Positions 50,755 through 58,688 of a stretch of DNA of 64,000 bases are shown here, piece after piece; the first letter of the stretch is position 1, and each line of letters begins with the position of its first letter. The notes under the pieces were generated by a model. That model worked only from the letters and a program-made list of their open reading frames with translations, did not search any database and was not told the origin of the DNA. The translations under genes and the position numbers were made by a program. The stretch is from positions 62,001-126,000 of the forward strand of contig CAVZIN010000007.1 of the NCBI GenBank assembly GCA_963775315.1. The letters run 5' to 3'. This stretch comes from CAWGHZ01 sp963775315 (lineage in GTDB: Bacteria; Pseudomonadota; Alphaproteobacteria; MPNO01; DASWLB01).

Positions 50755-51462
50755 CTACTCCGCTGCCGAGCACAGCACGGGAGCGGAGCGGCGGCGCTTG
50801 TTGGCGTACATGTCGGCGTCGGCGCGCGTCAGCAGCCCTTCCGGTTCGTCGTCGACGCCGTAGGGCTCGGCGCCGAGGCTCATCCGCGCCTCGATACGCT
50901 GGCCGCCGAACGTGCAGGCGATGCGGTCGAGCGCCACCTGCAGGGTGCGAGCGCGCTTCCGCCCGTTGCGCCAGTTCGAATGGCTGAGCAGCACGGCGAA
51001 CTCGTCGCCGCCGAGACGTGCGACGAAATCGATCTCGCGCACCGAAGCGGTGAGGATGCGTCCCACCTCGCACAGGACCGCGTCGCCGCACGCATGGCCG
51101 TACGTGTCGTTGATTTCCTTGAACCGGTCGATATCGCCGTAGACGATAACGCCGGTCTCGCCGTTGCGCCGGGCGCGGGCGACGGCGCGGCGCAGTTCTT
51201 CGAGGAAGCCGCGCCGGTTGAGAAGGCCCGTCAGTTCGTCGGTGCGGGACAGCCCTTCGAGAAACGAGATGCGCCGGCTCTGCTCGGCGAGGCGCGCCTC
51301 GGCCGCGGCCGCGGCCGCCAGCGCCCTCTCGACCAGCGCGAGTTGTCGGGCGTTCGGGGCGTCCTCCCCGGCGACGTCGCCGAACAGCTTGTGGGCCAGC
51401 ACGCCGAGGCTGGCGGCAAGGTCGTTCCCCACCGCGAGGTCGAACTGCGGGATTGCTTTCAT
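50755..51462 (-). CDS. Diguanylate cyclase (GGDEF domain protein)
   Basis: A 235-residue cytoplasmic protein making cyclic di-GMP. A short alpha-helical N-terminus (about 1-65) is followed by the GGDEF domain: DELTGLLNRRGF, YGDIDRFKEINDTYGH, and the active site ARLGGDEFAVLL (GGDEF at 151-155). An I-site RxxD (REID) sits five residues before it, allowing product feedback. There is no sensor domain beyond the N-terminal helix. It is separated from pleD by EipB and divK. Confidence 0.93.
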   Translation of the reverse strand: MKAIPQFDLAVGNDLAASLGVLAHKLFGDVAGEDAPNARQLALVERALAAAAAAEARLAEQSRRISFLEGLSRTDELTGLLNRRGFLEELRRAVARARRNGETGVIVYGDIDRFKEINDTYGHACGDAVLCEVGRILTASVREIDFVARLGGDEFAVLLSHSNWRNGRKRARTLQVALDRIACTFGGQRIEARMSLGAEPYGVDDEPEGLLTRADADMYANKRRRSAPVLCSAAE

Positions 51463-51716
51463 CGCTTGTACGCTCCTGTTGTGCCACTCGGCGCACTCTT
51501 ACTCGGCGCTGCAAGGCGCATTGCAAGCGCCGTGCCAGCGCGAGACGTGCGGCGGATCAATGGGTTGCGGGAAGATGGCCGGCAGGTTCCGCCCGGCGCG
51601 GCAGAATCTGCCGCGCACAACCCGGCACGGATTGCCTGCCGATGGCACGGAAGGCCGCGACGTGGCATACTCGACAAACGGCCGGCTTGCCGGCCAGGAC
51701 GGGATTTCAGCCGATC

Positions 51717-52562
51717 TTGACCTTCCGCGTATCGCTTCTGGCCCTGTTCGCCATCGCCGCCCTGCCGGCGGCGGCCGCAGCCGGCGAGTTCGTCCCCTAC
51801 CGCGCCCTCTACGACACCACCCTGAAGGCCGCCGAGCGCGACAGCGCCGTCGTCGGCGTCGCCGGCCAGATCGAAGAGGAATGGAGCGAGGCGTGCGACG
51901 GCTGGACCATGCAGCAGCGCACCGCCATCGAGGTGGCGATCGGCGGCGAGGCGTCGGTGCGGCTGCTGTCCAACGTCACCACCTGGGAGGCCCGCAACGG
52001 GCTCACATACCGGTTCAACGTGCGCAACCGGTCGAGCGACGCGGACGAGGAGCGGATCGAAGGCGTCGCCCGGCTCGCCGGGCCGGGCAAGGGCGGCACG
52101 GCGCATTTCGACCACCCGAGGACCCGCCGGGTGAAGCTTCCCGCCGGCACCATCTTCCCGACCGCCCACACCGACGTTGTGCTCGCCGCCGCCAAGGGGG
52201 CGCCGGTCGTGGTCGAGCGCACCGTGTTCGACGGGCTTTCGGGTGACGGGCTGTTCGACGTTTCGGCGGTGCTGGGCCGCCCGTCCCCGCCCGCGGACCG
52301 GCCGGGCCGCAAGGCGCTGGCGCCGCTCGCCGGGCTCACCGCCTGGCCGGCGCAGATCGCGTTCTACGAGCACGGCTCGAAAGCGGCCGAGCCGGACCAT
52401 GAAGTCGGGCTCAAGCTCTATGACAACGGCGTGACGGACGAGATGGTGATGGATTTCGGGCAGTTCACCGTGCTCGCCAGGCTGAAGGCGCTGGAGCTCC
52501 AGCCGCGCCCGACCTGCCGGTCCCAGACGGGTCTCGGCGACAGGCCGCGGCCTCATCCCTAG
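51717..52562 (+). CDS. EipB-like (DUF1849) periplasmic envelope protein
   Basis: A 281-residue protein matching DUF1849, the family of Brucella EipB, a periplasmic spiral beta-sheet protein needed for envelope integrity. A signal peptide (FRVSLLALFAIAALPAAAAA) precedes FVPYRALYDTTLKAAERD. Two Cys, in WSEACDGW and RPTCRSQ, match the disulfide of EipB. TTG at 51717 puts the signal peptide right; an ATG at 51642 would give a 25-residue extension with no basic n-region, and neither has a strong ribosome binding site. Confidence 0.85.
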   Translation: MTFRVSLLALFAIAALPAAAAAGEFVPYRALYDTTLKAAERDSAVVGVAGQIEEEWSEACDGWTMQQRTAIEVAIGGEASVRLLSNVTTWEARNGLTYRFNVRNRSSDADEERIEGVARLAGPGKGGTAHFDHPRTRRVKLPAGTIFPTAHTDVVLAAAKGAPVVVERTVFDGLSGDGLFDVSAVLGRPSPPADRPGRKALAPLAGLTAWPAQIAFYEHGSKAAEPDHEVGLKLYDNGVTDEMVMDFGQFTVLARLKALELQPRPTCRSQTGLGDRPRPHP

Positions 52563-52767
52563 AAGAGATGTCGCGTCCCTAGTTGCCTCGACCCTGGGCG
52601 ATCGCGCTTGTCGTGCTTCGCCTTTACCGAAGATTAACCGAATTGAACGATTTCTGAGGATGGCGCGCGTCCGTTCGAGTTAACGATTTCGCGAGGGACC
52701 GCGCGTACTCTCCGGCGGTGGGCCAGCCGCCAGGGGCGGGGGGAACGGCGGCACAAGGGAAGGTCGC

Positions 52768-53133
52768 ATGACGAAGAAGATTCTGATCGTCGAGGATAAC
52801 GAGCTCAACATGAAGCTCTTCCACGATCTTCTGGAGGTGCATGGCTACGACACCTTGCAGACCAAGGATGGGCGCGAGGCGCTGGCGATGGCGCGCGAGC
52901 ACGTGCCGGACCTGATCCTGATGGACATCCAGCTTCCGGAGGTGTCGGGCCTCGAGGTTACGCGCTGGCTCAAGGCCGACGAGTCGCTGCGCAAGATTCC
53001 GGTGATCGCGGTCACCGCCTTCGCCATGAAGGGCGACGAGGAGAAGATCCGCTCGGGCGGGTGCGAGGCCTACATCGCCAAGCCGATCTCCGTTTCCAAC
53101 TTCATCGAGACGATCCAGAGGGTGCTCGGCTAG
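52768..53133 (+). CDS. divK: Single-domain response regulator DivK
   Basis: A 121-residue receiver domain with the phosphoacceptor Asp53 in LILMDIQLPE, the acidic pair in VEDNELNMK and the Lys in AYIAKPIS. It matches DivK, which links the kinases DivJ and PleC to the CtrA cell-cycle pathway. It lies 4 bases before pleD, the arrangement seen in Caulobacter. Upstream (52634-52685) are two TTAAC half-sites and a repeated AACGATTTC, possible CtrA-linked control. Confidence 0.95.
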   Translation: MTKKILIVEDNELNMKLFHDLLEVHGYDTLQTKDGREALAMAREHVPDLILMDIQLPEVSGLEVTRWLKADESLRKIPVIAVTAFAMKGDEEKIRSGGCEAYIAKPISVSNFIETIQRVLG

Positions 53134-53137
53134 CGCC

Positions 53138-54538
53138 ATGCCAGCCCGCGTTCTCGTAGTCGACGACGTCCCGGCGAACGTCCGGCTCCTGGAGGCGAAG
53201 CTTCAGGCTGAGTACTACGAGGTCCTGACGGCGCATGACGGGCTCGCCGCGCTTGCCGTCGCCGCCAGCCAGCAGCCGGATATCGTGCTGCTCGACGTGA
53301 TGATGCCCGGGATGGATGGGTTCGAGGTGTGCCGCCGCCTCAAGTCCGACCTCGCCACCGCGCACGTGCCCGTGGTGATGGTAACGGCGCTTTCCGACGT
53401 GAAGGACCGGGTGCGCGGGCTCGATGCCGGCGCCGACGACTTCCTCACCAAGCCCCCGAACACGGTGGCGATGCTCGCCCGCATCCGCTCGCTGGTGCGG
53501 CTCAAGCGCGCCATCGACGAATGGCATACGCGGGAAACCGCGGCGGCGGCATTTGGCGCCGCGGCGAAGCCGCCCGCATTTCCCGAAACCGGCCGCGTGC
53601 TGATCGCCGAAGGCGCATCTTCCGCTGGAAGCCGCGCGGGCAAAGTGCTTCGCGGCGTCGGGCACGAGGTGGTCGAGGCGCGGACACGCGCCGAGGCGGG
53701 CGCGCTCGCCGCCGAGCAAGAGTTCGACCTGTTCCTGGTCGACCATCGCATCGGCGAGGAGGACGGGCTCCGGCTCTGCTCGTGGTTCCGCTCGCAGGAG
53801 GCGACGCGGCGCGTGCCCATCCTGCTCGTCATCGAGGATGGCGAGGCCGAGCGGCTCGCCAAGGCGCTCGATCTCGGCGTCAACGACTATGTCGTCAAGC
53901 CGGCCGACCGCGACGAGCTGGTCGCGCGGGTCCGCAGCCAGTTGCGCCGCAGGCAGTTCGACGAGGCGCTTCGCGCCAACTACCGCCGGAACCTGGCCGC
54001 GGCGGTGACCGACCCGCTGACCGAGCTCTACAACCGGCGCTATTTCGAGACACATTTCAACCTCGTCGCGAGCCGGCTCGCCGCCGCCGGCAAGCCGATC
54101 GGTCTGGTGATCTTCGACATCGACCGGTTCAAGGACGTGAACGACCGCCACGGCCACCTGGTCGGCGACCAGGTGCTGAGGGGGGTATCCGGCCTTTTGC
54201 GCGACCAGCTGCGCGGCTTCGACACCGTGGCCCGGCTCGGCGGCGAGGAATTCGTCGTGCTGCTGCCTGAATTGGGCGTCGGCGAAGCGATGGCCGTCGG
54301 CATGCGCATCGCGCGCGCGATCGCGCAGGCGTGCTGGCACATCGACGGGATCGATCGGGCGCTGAAGGTCACGGTGAGCGCCGGCGTCGCCGCCGCGCCG
54401 GCCGGCAGCTGCGACTACCAGGAGCTGCTCGGGCGTGCCGACCAGGCGCTCTACGATGCGAAGCACGCCGGCCGCAACCGCGTGTGCGCCGCGGCCGATC
54501 CTTCGCGCTCGGGCAACGTGCGCCGCGCCGCCTGCTGA
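53138..54538 (+). CDS. pleD: PleD-family diguanylate cyclase response regulator
   Basis: A 466-residue protein with two receiver domains and a GGDEF output, as in Caulobacter PleD. Receiver 1 has Asp53 in VLLDVMMPGMD and Lys in LTKPPN. Receiver 2 is divergent: LFLVDHRIGEEDG keeps an Asp, but the usual Thr/Ser strand reads ILLVIED. The GGDEF domain has GGEEF at about 368-372 with the I-site RGFD before it and FDIDRFKDVNDRHGH. It should make c-di-GMP upon phosphorylation of receiver 1. It converges with the DUF1491 gene. Confidence 0.95.
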   Translation: MPARVLVVDDVPANVRLLEAKLQAEYYEVLTAHDGLAALAVAASQQPDIVLLDVMMPGMDGFEVCRRLKSDLATAHVPVVMVTALSDVKDRVRGLDAGADDFLTKPPNTVAMLARIRSLVRLKRAIDEWHTRETAAAAFGAAAKPPAFPETGRVLIAEGASSAGSRAGKVLRGVGHEVVEARTRAEAGALAAEQEFDLFLVDHRIGEEDGLRLCSWFRSQEATRRVPILLVIEDGEAERLAKALDLGVNDYVVKPADRDELVARVRSQLRRRQFDEALRANYRRNLAAAVTDPLTELYNRRYFETHFNLVASRLAAAGKPIGLVIFDIDRFKDVNDRHGHLVGDQVLRGVSGLLRDQLRGFDTVARLGGEEFVVLLPELGVGEAMAVGMRIARAIAQACWHIDGIDRALKVTVSAGVAAAPAGSCDYQELLGRADQALYDAKHAGRNRVCAAADPSRSGNVRRAAC

Positions 54539-54562
54539 ACGCGCGGCCGCGCGGCCGGACGG

Positions 54563-54898
54563 CTACATCACCTTGCCGAGAAACGGGTTGCGCCCATCGC
54601 GGTCCTCGATCTCGATCACCCACAGGTCGGGATCGCGCGCCACCGCACGGGCGATGTAGGCGTCGGCCTCGGCCTCCGCGACCGGGGCGTCGTCGAATGC
54701 GGCGAGCCAGCTCACCTTGCCGTCGGCGTCGCTCATCTGCGTCAGCACGCGGCAGCCATGCTCCAGCCGGTTGAGCTTCAGCATCACCGTCCCGGCATGC
54801 GGGTCGCCCTTGCGCGCGACGATCACCGGGACGGCCCGCACGTGGCACCAGCGAAGGTGGGCGCCGACCCAGACATGGGTGGGGAGCCGGCCCGGCAT
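54563..54898 (-). CDS. DUF1491 family protein
   Basis: A 111-residue protein matching DUF1491, of unknown function and largely confined to alphaproteobacteria. Features: THVWVGAHLRWCHV near the N-terminus, VIVARKGDPHAGTVMLKLNR in the middle and ARAVARDPDLWVIEIEDRDG near the C-terminus. No membrane segment. The ATG is 2 bases after the plsY stop, so it is the last gene of a pyrB-plsY-DUF1491 operon. Confidence 0.88.
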   Translation of the reverse strand: MPGRLPTHVWVGAHLRWCHVRAVPVIVARKGDPHAGTVMLKLNRLEHGCRVLTQMSDADGKVSWLAAFDDAPVAEAEADAYIARAVARDPDLWVIEIEDRDGRNPFLGKVM

Positions 54899-54900
54899 CG

Positions 54901-55491
54901 CTAGAAGATGCGCGGCTCGCGCCCGCCGATGAGCCGCTCGATATTGGCGCGGTGCTTGAACCAGACGAGCGCGGCGAGCGCGACGGCGAACAGCGCGAGC
55001 ATGCGGTCGTCGGCGATCAGCCAGGCGTAGGCCGGGGCGAGGGCGAGCGCGAGCAGCGCGGCGAGCGAGGAGTAGCGGAGCGCGAGGGCGACGCAGAGCC
55101 AGGTCGCGCAGCAGGCCAAGCCGACCGGCCAGGCCAGCGCCAGCAGCACGCCGAGCGCGGTCGCGACGCCCTTGCCGCCCTTGAAGCCGAGCCAGGCGGG
55201 GTAGAGGTGGCCGAGCACGGCGCCGGCGGCCGCGGCGATGGCGGCCGGCTCGCCCCAGCGCGCGGCGACCAGGACGGCGGCCGCGCCCTTCGCCATGTCG
55301 AGCGCGAGGGTAAGCGCGGCGAGCTTCTTGTCGCCCGTGCGCAGCACGTTGGTGGCGCCGATATTGCCCGAGCCGATATGGCGGATGTCGCCGTGCCCGG
55401 CGATGCGCGCCAGGATCAGCCCGAACGGGATCGAGCCCAGCAGATAACCCAGGACGGTCGCGGCTGCGACCGTCCCCCAGGCGACCGTCAC
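54901..55491 (-). CDS. plsY: Acyl-phosphate:glycerol-3-phosphate acyltransferase PlsY
   Basis: A 196-residue polytopic membrane acyltransferase starting phospholipid synthesis with an acyl-phosphate donor. The family motifs GSIPFG, IGSGNIGATNVLR and GFKGGKGVAT are intact. The GTG start at 55491 overlaps the pyrB stop (GTGA), so translation is coupled. In most alphaproteobacteria plsY precedes dprA; here it is some 15 kb away from dprA and is downstream of pyrB with no pyrC between. Confidence 0.95.
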   Translation of the reverse strand: MTVAWGTVAAATVLGYLLGSIPFGLILARIAGHGDIRHIGSGNIGATNVLRTGDKKLAALTLALDMAKGAAAVLVAARWGEPAAIAAAAGAVLGHLYPAWLGFKGGKGVATALGVLLALAWPVGLACCATWLCVALALRYSSLAALLALALAPAYAWLIADDRMLALFAVALAALVWFKHRANIERLIGGREPRIF

Positions 55492-56927
55492 GGCGAGGGA
55501 GCCCCCGCGCCGGCGACAGACTTGCGGCGCGGGTGGAAGCCCACGGCCTCCGCCTCGTCCGCGCTGGCGTACAGCACGTAGTCGCGCTGGTTGCGGTCGG
55601 TCTTGCGCATCAGCGGCGCGGCGTCGGCGGCGTACCAGGCCTGCTTCTTGTTGGCGACGACGAAGCTCTCGATGTCGGCCTCGCAATAGGCGCAGCGCAG
55701 CCGCGCCCCCTGCGGCGCGTCGGGCGCGGCGACGATGTAGAACCGGTTGCGCACGTATTGCGCCTCCATCGGCTCATGCACGATGCAATTCGCGTTGGGG
55801 CAGCTCATGCCGATGGCGCGCGGCTGCTCGTAGACGGGGAAAGAGGGCACGTCGAACCCGCCCTCGAACCGGCGCAGGGATCGGTCCTTCGCGATGCCGA
55901 GGAGCAGCGAGATCAGCGCCATGCGCACCGGCACGCCGTAGGCCGCCTGCTGGAAATAGATCGCGCGCACGTCGGTATCGAGCGCGGCGTCGAGCTCGCC
56001 GACGCGCGGCAGCGGGTGCATCACGCTCGCCTGGGCGTATTCCGGCCCCTGCAGGAACTTCGCGTCGATGCGCGGGTAGGGCTGGTCCTTGTCGGTCCAC
56101 CGCTCCTTCTGGAAGCGGGTGACATAGACCGCGTCGATCTTGCGCTCGACGACGGCGAGGTCGAGCTCGGCCTCTGAGAACAGCGATTGCTGGTGCGGCT
56201 CGTCCGGCGTGACGTAAAGCGCATCGAGGTCCGGACCGCCTTCGGCGCCCTTGGGCACGGCGACGATCTTGGTGCGGAACTCCTCGCGCAGCCTCCGATC
56301 GACGTGGGCGGGCAGCTCCATCCCCTTCGCGGGCATCGGCACGATGTTGGCGCCGAACCGCGCCAGCGCGTAGACGAACGAATGGATCGTCCGGCTGCCC
56401 TTCAAATCGCCCGAGATCGCGATCTTCAGGTTGCGCAGCTTGCGGTTGGTCTTTTTCAGGGTGAACAGGTCGCAGAGCGTCTGGGTCGGGTGTTCGTGGC
56501 TGCCGTCGCCGCCGTTGATGACGGGGATCGGCGAATAGTCGGCGGCGAGCCGGGCCGCCCCGTCGCGCGGGTGGCGGATCACCATGATGTCGGCATAGTT
56601 GCCGATCACCCGCACCGAATCGGCGAGCAATTCGCCCTTCGCCGCCGACGAGGTGGCCGGATCGGCGCTGGTGATCACCTGGCCGCCGAGCCGCAGCATC
56701 GCGCTTTCGAACGATAGTCGCGTGCGCGTCGAGGGCTCGTAGAACAGCGAGGCGAGAATCGCGTTCGGCGCGAGGTTGGTCGACCGGCCGATGCGGTAGG
56801 GGAACGTCTCGTCCGGCAGCTCGTCCAGGTAGGACTGGGCGACGTCGAACACCGTCTCGATGTCCGGGTTCGACAGGTCGTTGATCGACACGACATGACG
56901 CGTCGCGGGCTTAGCTTTGCTGGCCAT
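55488..56927 (-). CDS. pyrB: Aspartate carbamoyltransferase with a C-terminal PyrI-type zinc ribbon
   Basis: The catalytic part (about 1-350) makes carbamoyl aspartate for pyrimidines: EPSTRTR (about 64-70), the Lys in AAKGEL (97), HPTQT (146-150), YVTRFQKERW and MHPLPRVGE. Usual catalytic chains have 300-330 residues; this has 479. The extra C-terminal part has C-x4-C-x30-C-x2-C (Cys376, 381, 412, 415), reading CPNANC and CAYC. That matches the zinc domain of PyrI (CPNSNC and CKYC in E. coli), which normally belongs to a separate regulatory chain. The nucleotide-binding allosteric domain of PyrI is absent. A further ~50-residue tail with YVLYASADEAEAVGFHP follows. Starts the pyrB-plsY-DUF1491 operon. 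Confidence 0.93.
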   Translation of the reverse strand: MASKAKPATRHVVSINDLSNPDIETVFDVAQSYLDELPDETFPYRIGRSTNLAPNAILASLFYEPSTRTRLSFESAMLRLGGQVITSADPATSSAAKGELLADSVRVIGNYADIMVIRHPRDGAARLAADYSPIPVINGGDGSHEHPTQTLCDLFTLKKTNRKLRNLKIAISGDLKGSRTIHSFVYALARFGANIVPMPAKGMELPAHVDRRLREEFRTKIVAVPKGAEGGPDLDALYVTPDEPHQQSLFSEAELDLAVVERKIDAVYVTRFQKERWTDKDQPYPRIDAKFLQGPEYAQASVMHPLPRVGELDAALDTDVRAIYFQQAAYGVPVRMALISLLLGIAKDRSLRRFEGGFDVPSFPVYEQPRAIGMSCPNANCIVHEPMEAQYVRNRFYIVAAPDAPQGARLRCAYCEADIESFVVANKKQAWYAADAAPLMRKTDRNQRDYVLYASADEAEAVGFHPRRKSVAGAGAPSP

Positions 56928-57092
56928 GGCTCGATTCGGAAGGGGTTCGCCGGCCCCGGGTCGCTGAGATCGCGGGGCGGGTCGCGACGATCACGGGGCG
57001 GGGACCTGCCGCGGTCGCGTTCATGAGCCCGCCTTATACGCCGCGCGAGCCGCCCCGACAAGACGGGCGGCGTGACCGAGGGGTGGCATCTC

Positions 57093-58076
57093 TCATTCCG
57101 GTCGCCAGCGCAGTCGACGGAGGAGCCAGACTTCGACCCCCGCGATGACCGCGAGGGCGGCGCAGAGTGCCCAGAAGGCCCAAGGCGTGTCCTTTGCGCC
57201 GGGAATCCCGTCGACGTTCACGCCCAGAAGGCCGGTGACGAAGCTGAGCGGCAGCAGGATCGTGGCGACCACGGTCAGCACGTACATCTTGCGGTTCATG
57301 TCCTCGGCGATCCGGTTCGCCACCTCGTCCTGGATCACCGCCGCGCGCTCGCGCACCGCGTCGAGGTCCTCGACGATGCGGGTCACCCGGTCGGCCGTCT
57401 CGCGCAGCCGCGCCCGCGGGCGGGTGTCGAGCCAGGGCAGGGCCTCGGACTGGGCGCGGGACAGCGCGTCGCGCTGCGGCGCGAGATAGCGGCGGAGCGC
57501 GATCGCCTCGTGACGCAGCGTCGCGAGCCGCGCACGGATCCCGTAGCTCGCGGTGTGCACCACCTCGTCCTCGAGCGCATCCAGCGCGTCGTCCAGCTCC
57601 TCGATCACGGGCGTCACGCGGTGCGTCAGGTTGGCGGCGACCGCGGCGAGAAGCTCGCCCGGTCCGGCCGGACCACTGCCGTCGCCGAGGCTTTCGCGCA
57701 GATCCTCGATGGCCATCAAGTGGCGGCGGCGCACGCTGATCGCACGCTTCGCGTCGACCCAGAGGCGGATCGCCACCATGTCCTCGGGATCGGCGCCAGG
57801 GTTGAGGTTCACGCCGCGCAAATTCACTTGCAGCCCTTCGCCGACCGTCACGCAGCGCGGCCGCGTCTCAATCTCGACCAGGCTCTCGGCCACCAGCCCG
57901 GGCACGCGGCTTTCCCGCAGCACCCAGGCGCGCCCAGCCTCCGACGCGCCGTCGACATGGATCCAGAGGAACCCATCGGCAGGATCGTGCTCGGCGACCT
58001 CTGCGGCCTCGACCATGCGCGCGCCGCCCTTGCCGTCGAACACGTAGGCGCAGAGAATCCCGCTTTCCCGCTCCAT
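57093..58076 (-). CDS. zntB: CorA-family zinc transporter ZntB
   Basis: A 327-residue protein of the CorA superfamily. An acidic/helical cytoplasmic funnel precedes two membrane helices; between them lies GVNVDGIPG (about 285-293), the ZntB version of the CorA GMN motif. It should move zinc across the inner membrane. A long coiled region with ELDDALDALEDEV links the funnel to the pore. It is divergent from the zinc-protease-like gene, 105 bases apart. Confidence 0.9.
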   Translation of the reverse strand: MERESGILCAYVFDGKGGARMVEAAEVAEHDPADGFLWIHVDGASEAGRAWVLRESRVPGLVAESLVEIETRPRCVTVGEGLQVNLRGVNLNPGADPEDMVAIRLWVDAKRAISVRRRHLMAIEDLRESLGDGSGPAGPGELLAAVAANLTHRVTPVIEELDDALDALEDEVVHTASYGIRARLATLRHEAIALRRYLAPQRDALSRAQSEALPWLDTRPRARLRETADRVTRIVEDLDAVRERAAVIQDEVANRIAEDMNRKMYVLTVVATILLPLSFVTGLLGVNVDGIPGAKDTPWAFWALCAALAVIAGVEVWLLRRLRWRPE

Positions 58077-58181
58077 ACCGGCCCCCTTTCGATTCGTCCT
58101 TTGGCGTCGATCTTTCGAACAGTTGACGGCATTATGCCCGATGTCGACGCCGACAGGCGGTCAACGTCGCGGGGCGCCGTC

Positions 58182-58688
58182 ATGAAGCTTCTCTGCGCCA
58201 TCCTTCTCGCGAGCTTCGCCGTGCCCGCAGACCTTGCCTCTCCCGCCGTCGCCGCGCCCGTCACGGTGGGCTGGGTCGAGCGCGTGCGGATCCAGCCTGG
58301 CGACGTGGTGCTCGAGGCGAAGCTCGACACCGGCGCCACCACCTCGTCGCTCGGCGCCGATGGAATCGAGACGTTCCGGCGCGACGGGCGGCGCTACGTC
58401 GCCTTCGAGGTCGAGGGAAACGGGCGCGGGCGGGTTCGAATCGAGCGGCCGCTGGTCCGCATGGTGCGCATCAAGGACCGCGGCGTGCGCTCGCGCGAGC
58501 GGCCGGTCGTGATGTTCGGCATCTGCATCGGGCCCGTATTCCGCGAGTTTGAGGTGAACCTGGTCGACCGGTCGGCGTTCGACTACCCGATGCTTGTCGG
58601 GCGCAGCTTCCTCGCTCATGGGCTCGCGGTCGACGCGTCGCGCCGGTTCACGGTCGAGCCAGCCTGCAATCGGACCGACCAACCATGA
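58182..58688 (+). CDS. Periplasmic retropepsin-like (PF05618) protein
   Basis: A 168-residue protein with a signal peptide (LLCAILLASFAVPADLASPA) and the PF05618 domain, often labelled ATP-dependent zinc protease although the fold is aspartyl-protease-like. The LDTGATTSSL motif carries the Asp-Thr-Gly triad, followed by FEVEGNGRGRVRIERPLVR and LVGRSFLAHGLAVDASR. The stop overlaps the start of the inactive transglutaminase gene by 4 bases. It is the first gene of a three-gene module (with 58685-60211 and 60211-61164). Confidence 0.88.
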   Translation: MKLLCAILLASFAVPADLASPAVAAPVTVGWVERVRIQPGDVVLEAKLDTGATTSSLGADGIETFRRDGRRYVAFEVEGNGRGRVRIERPLVRMVRIKDRGVRSRERPVVMFGICIGPVFREFEVNLVDRSAFDYPMLVGRSFLAHGLAVDASRRFTVEPACNRTDQP

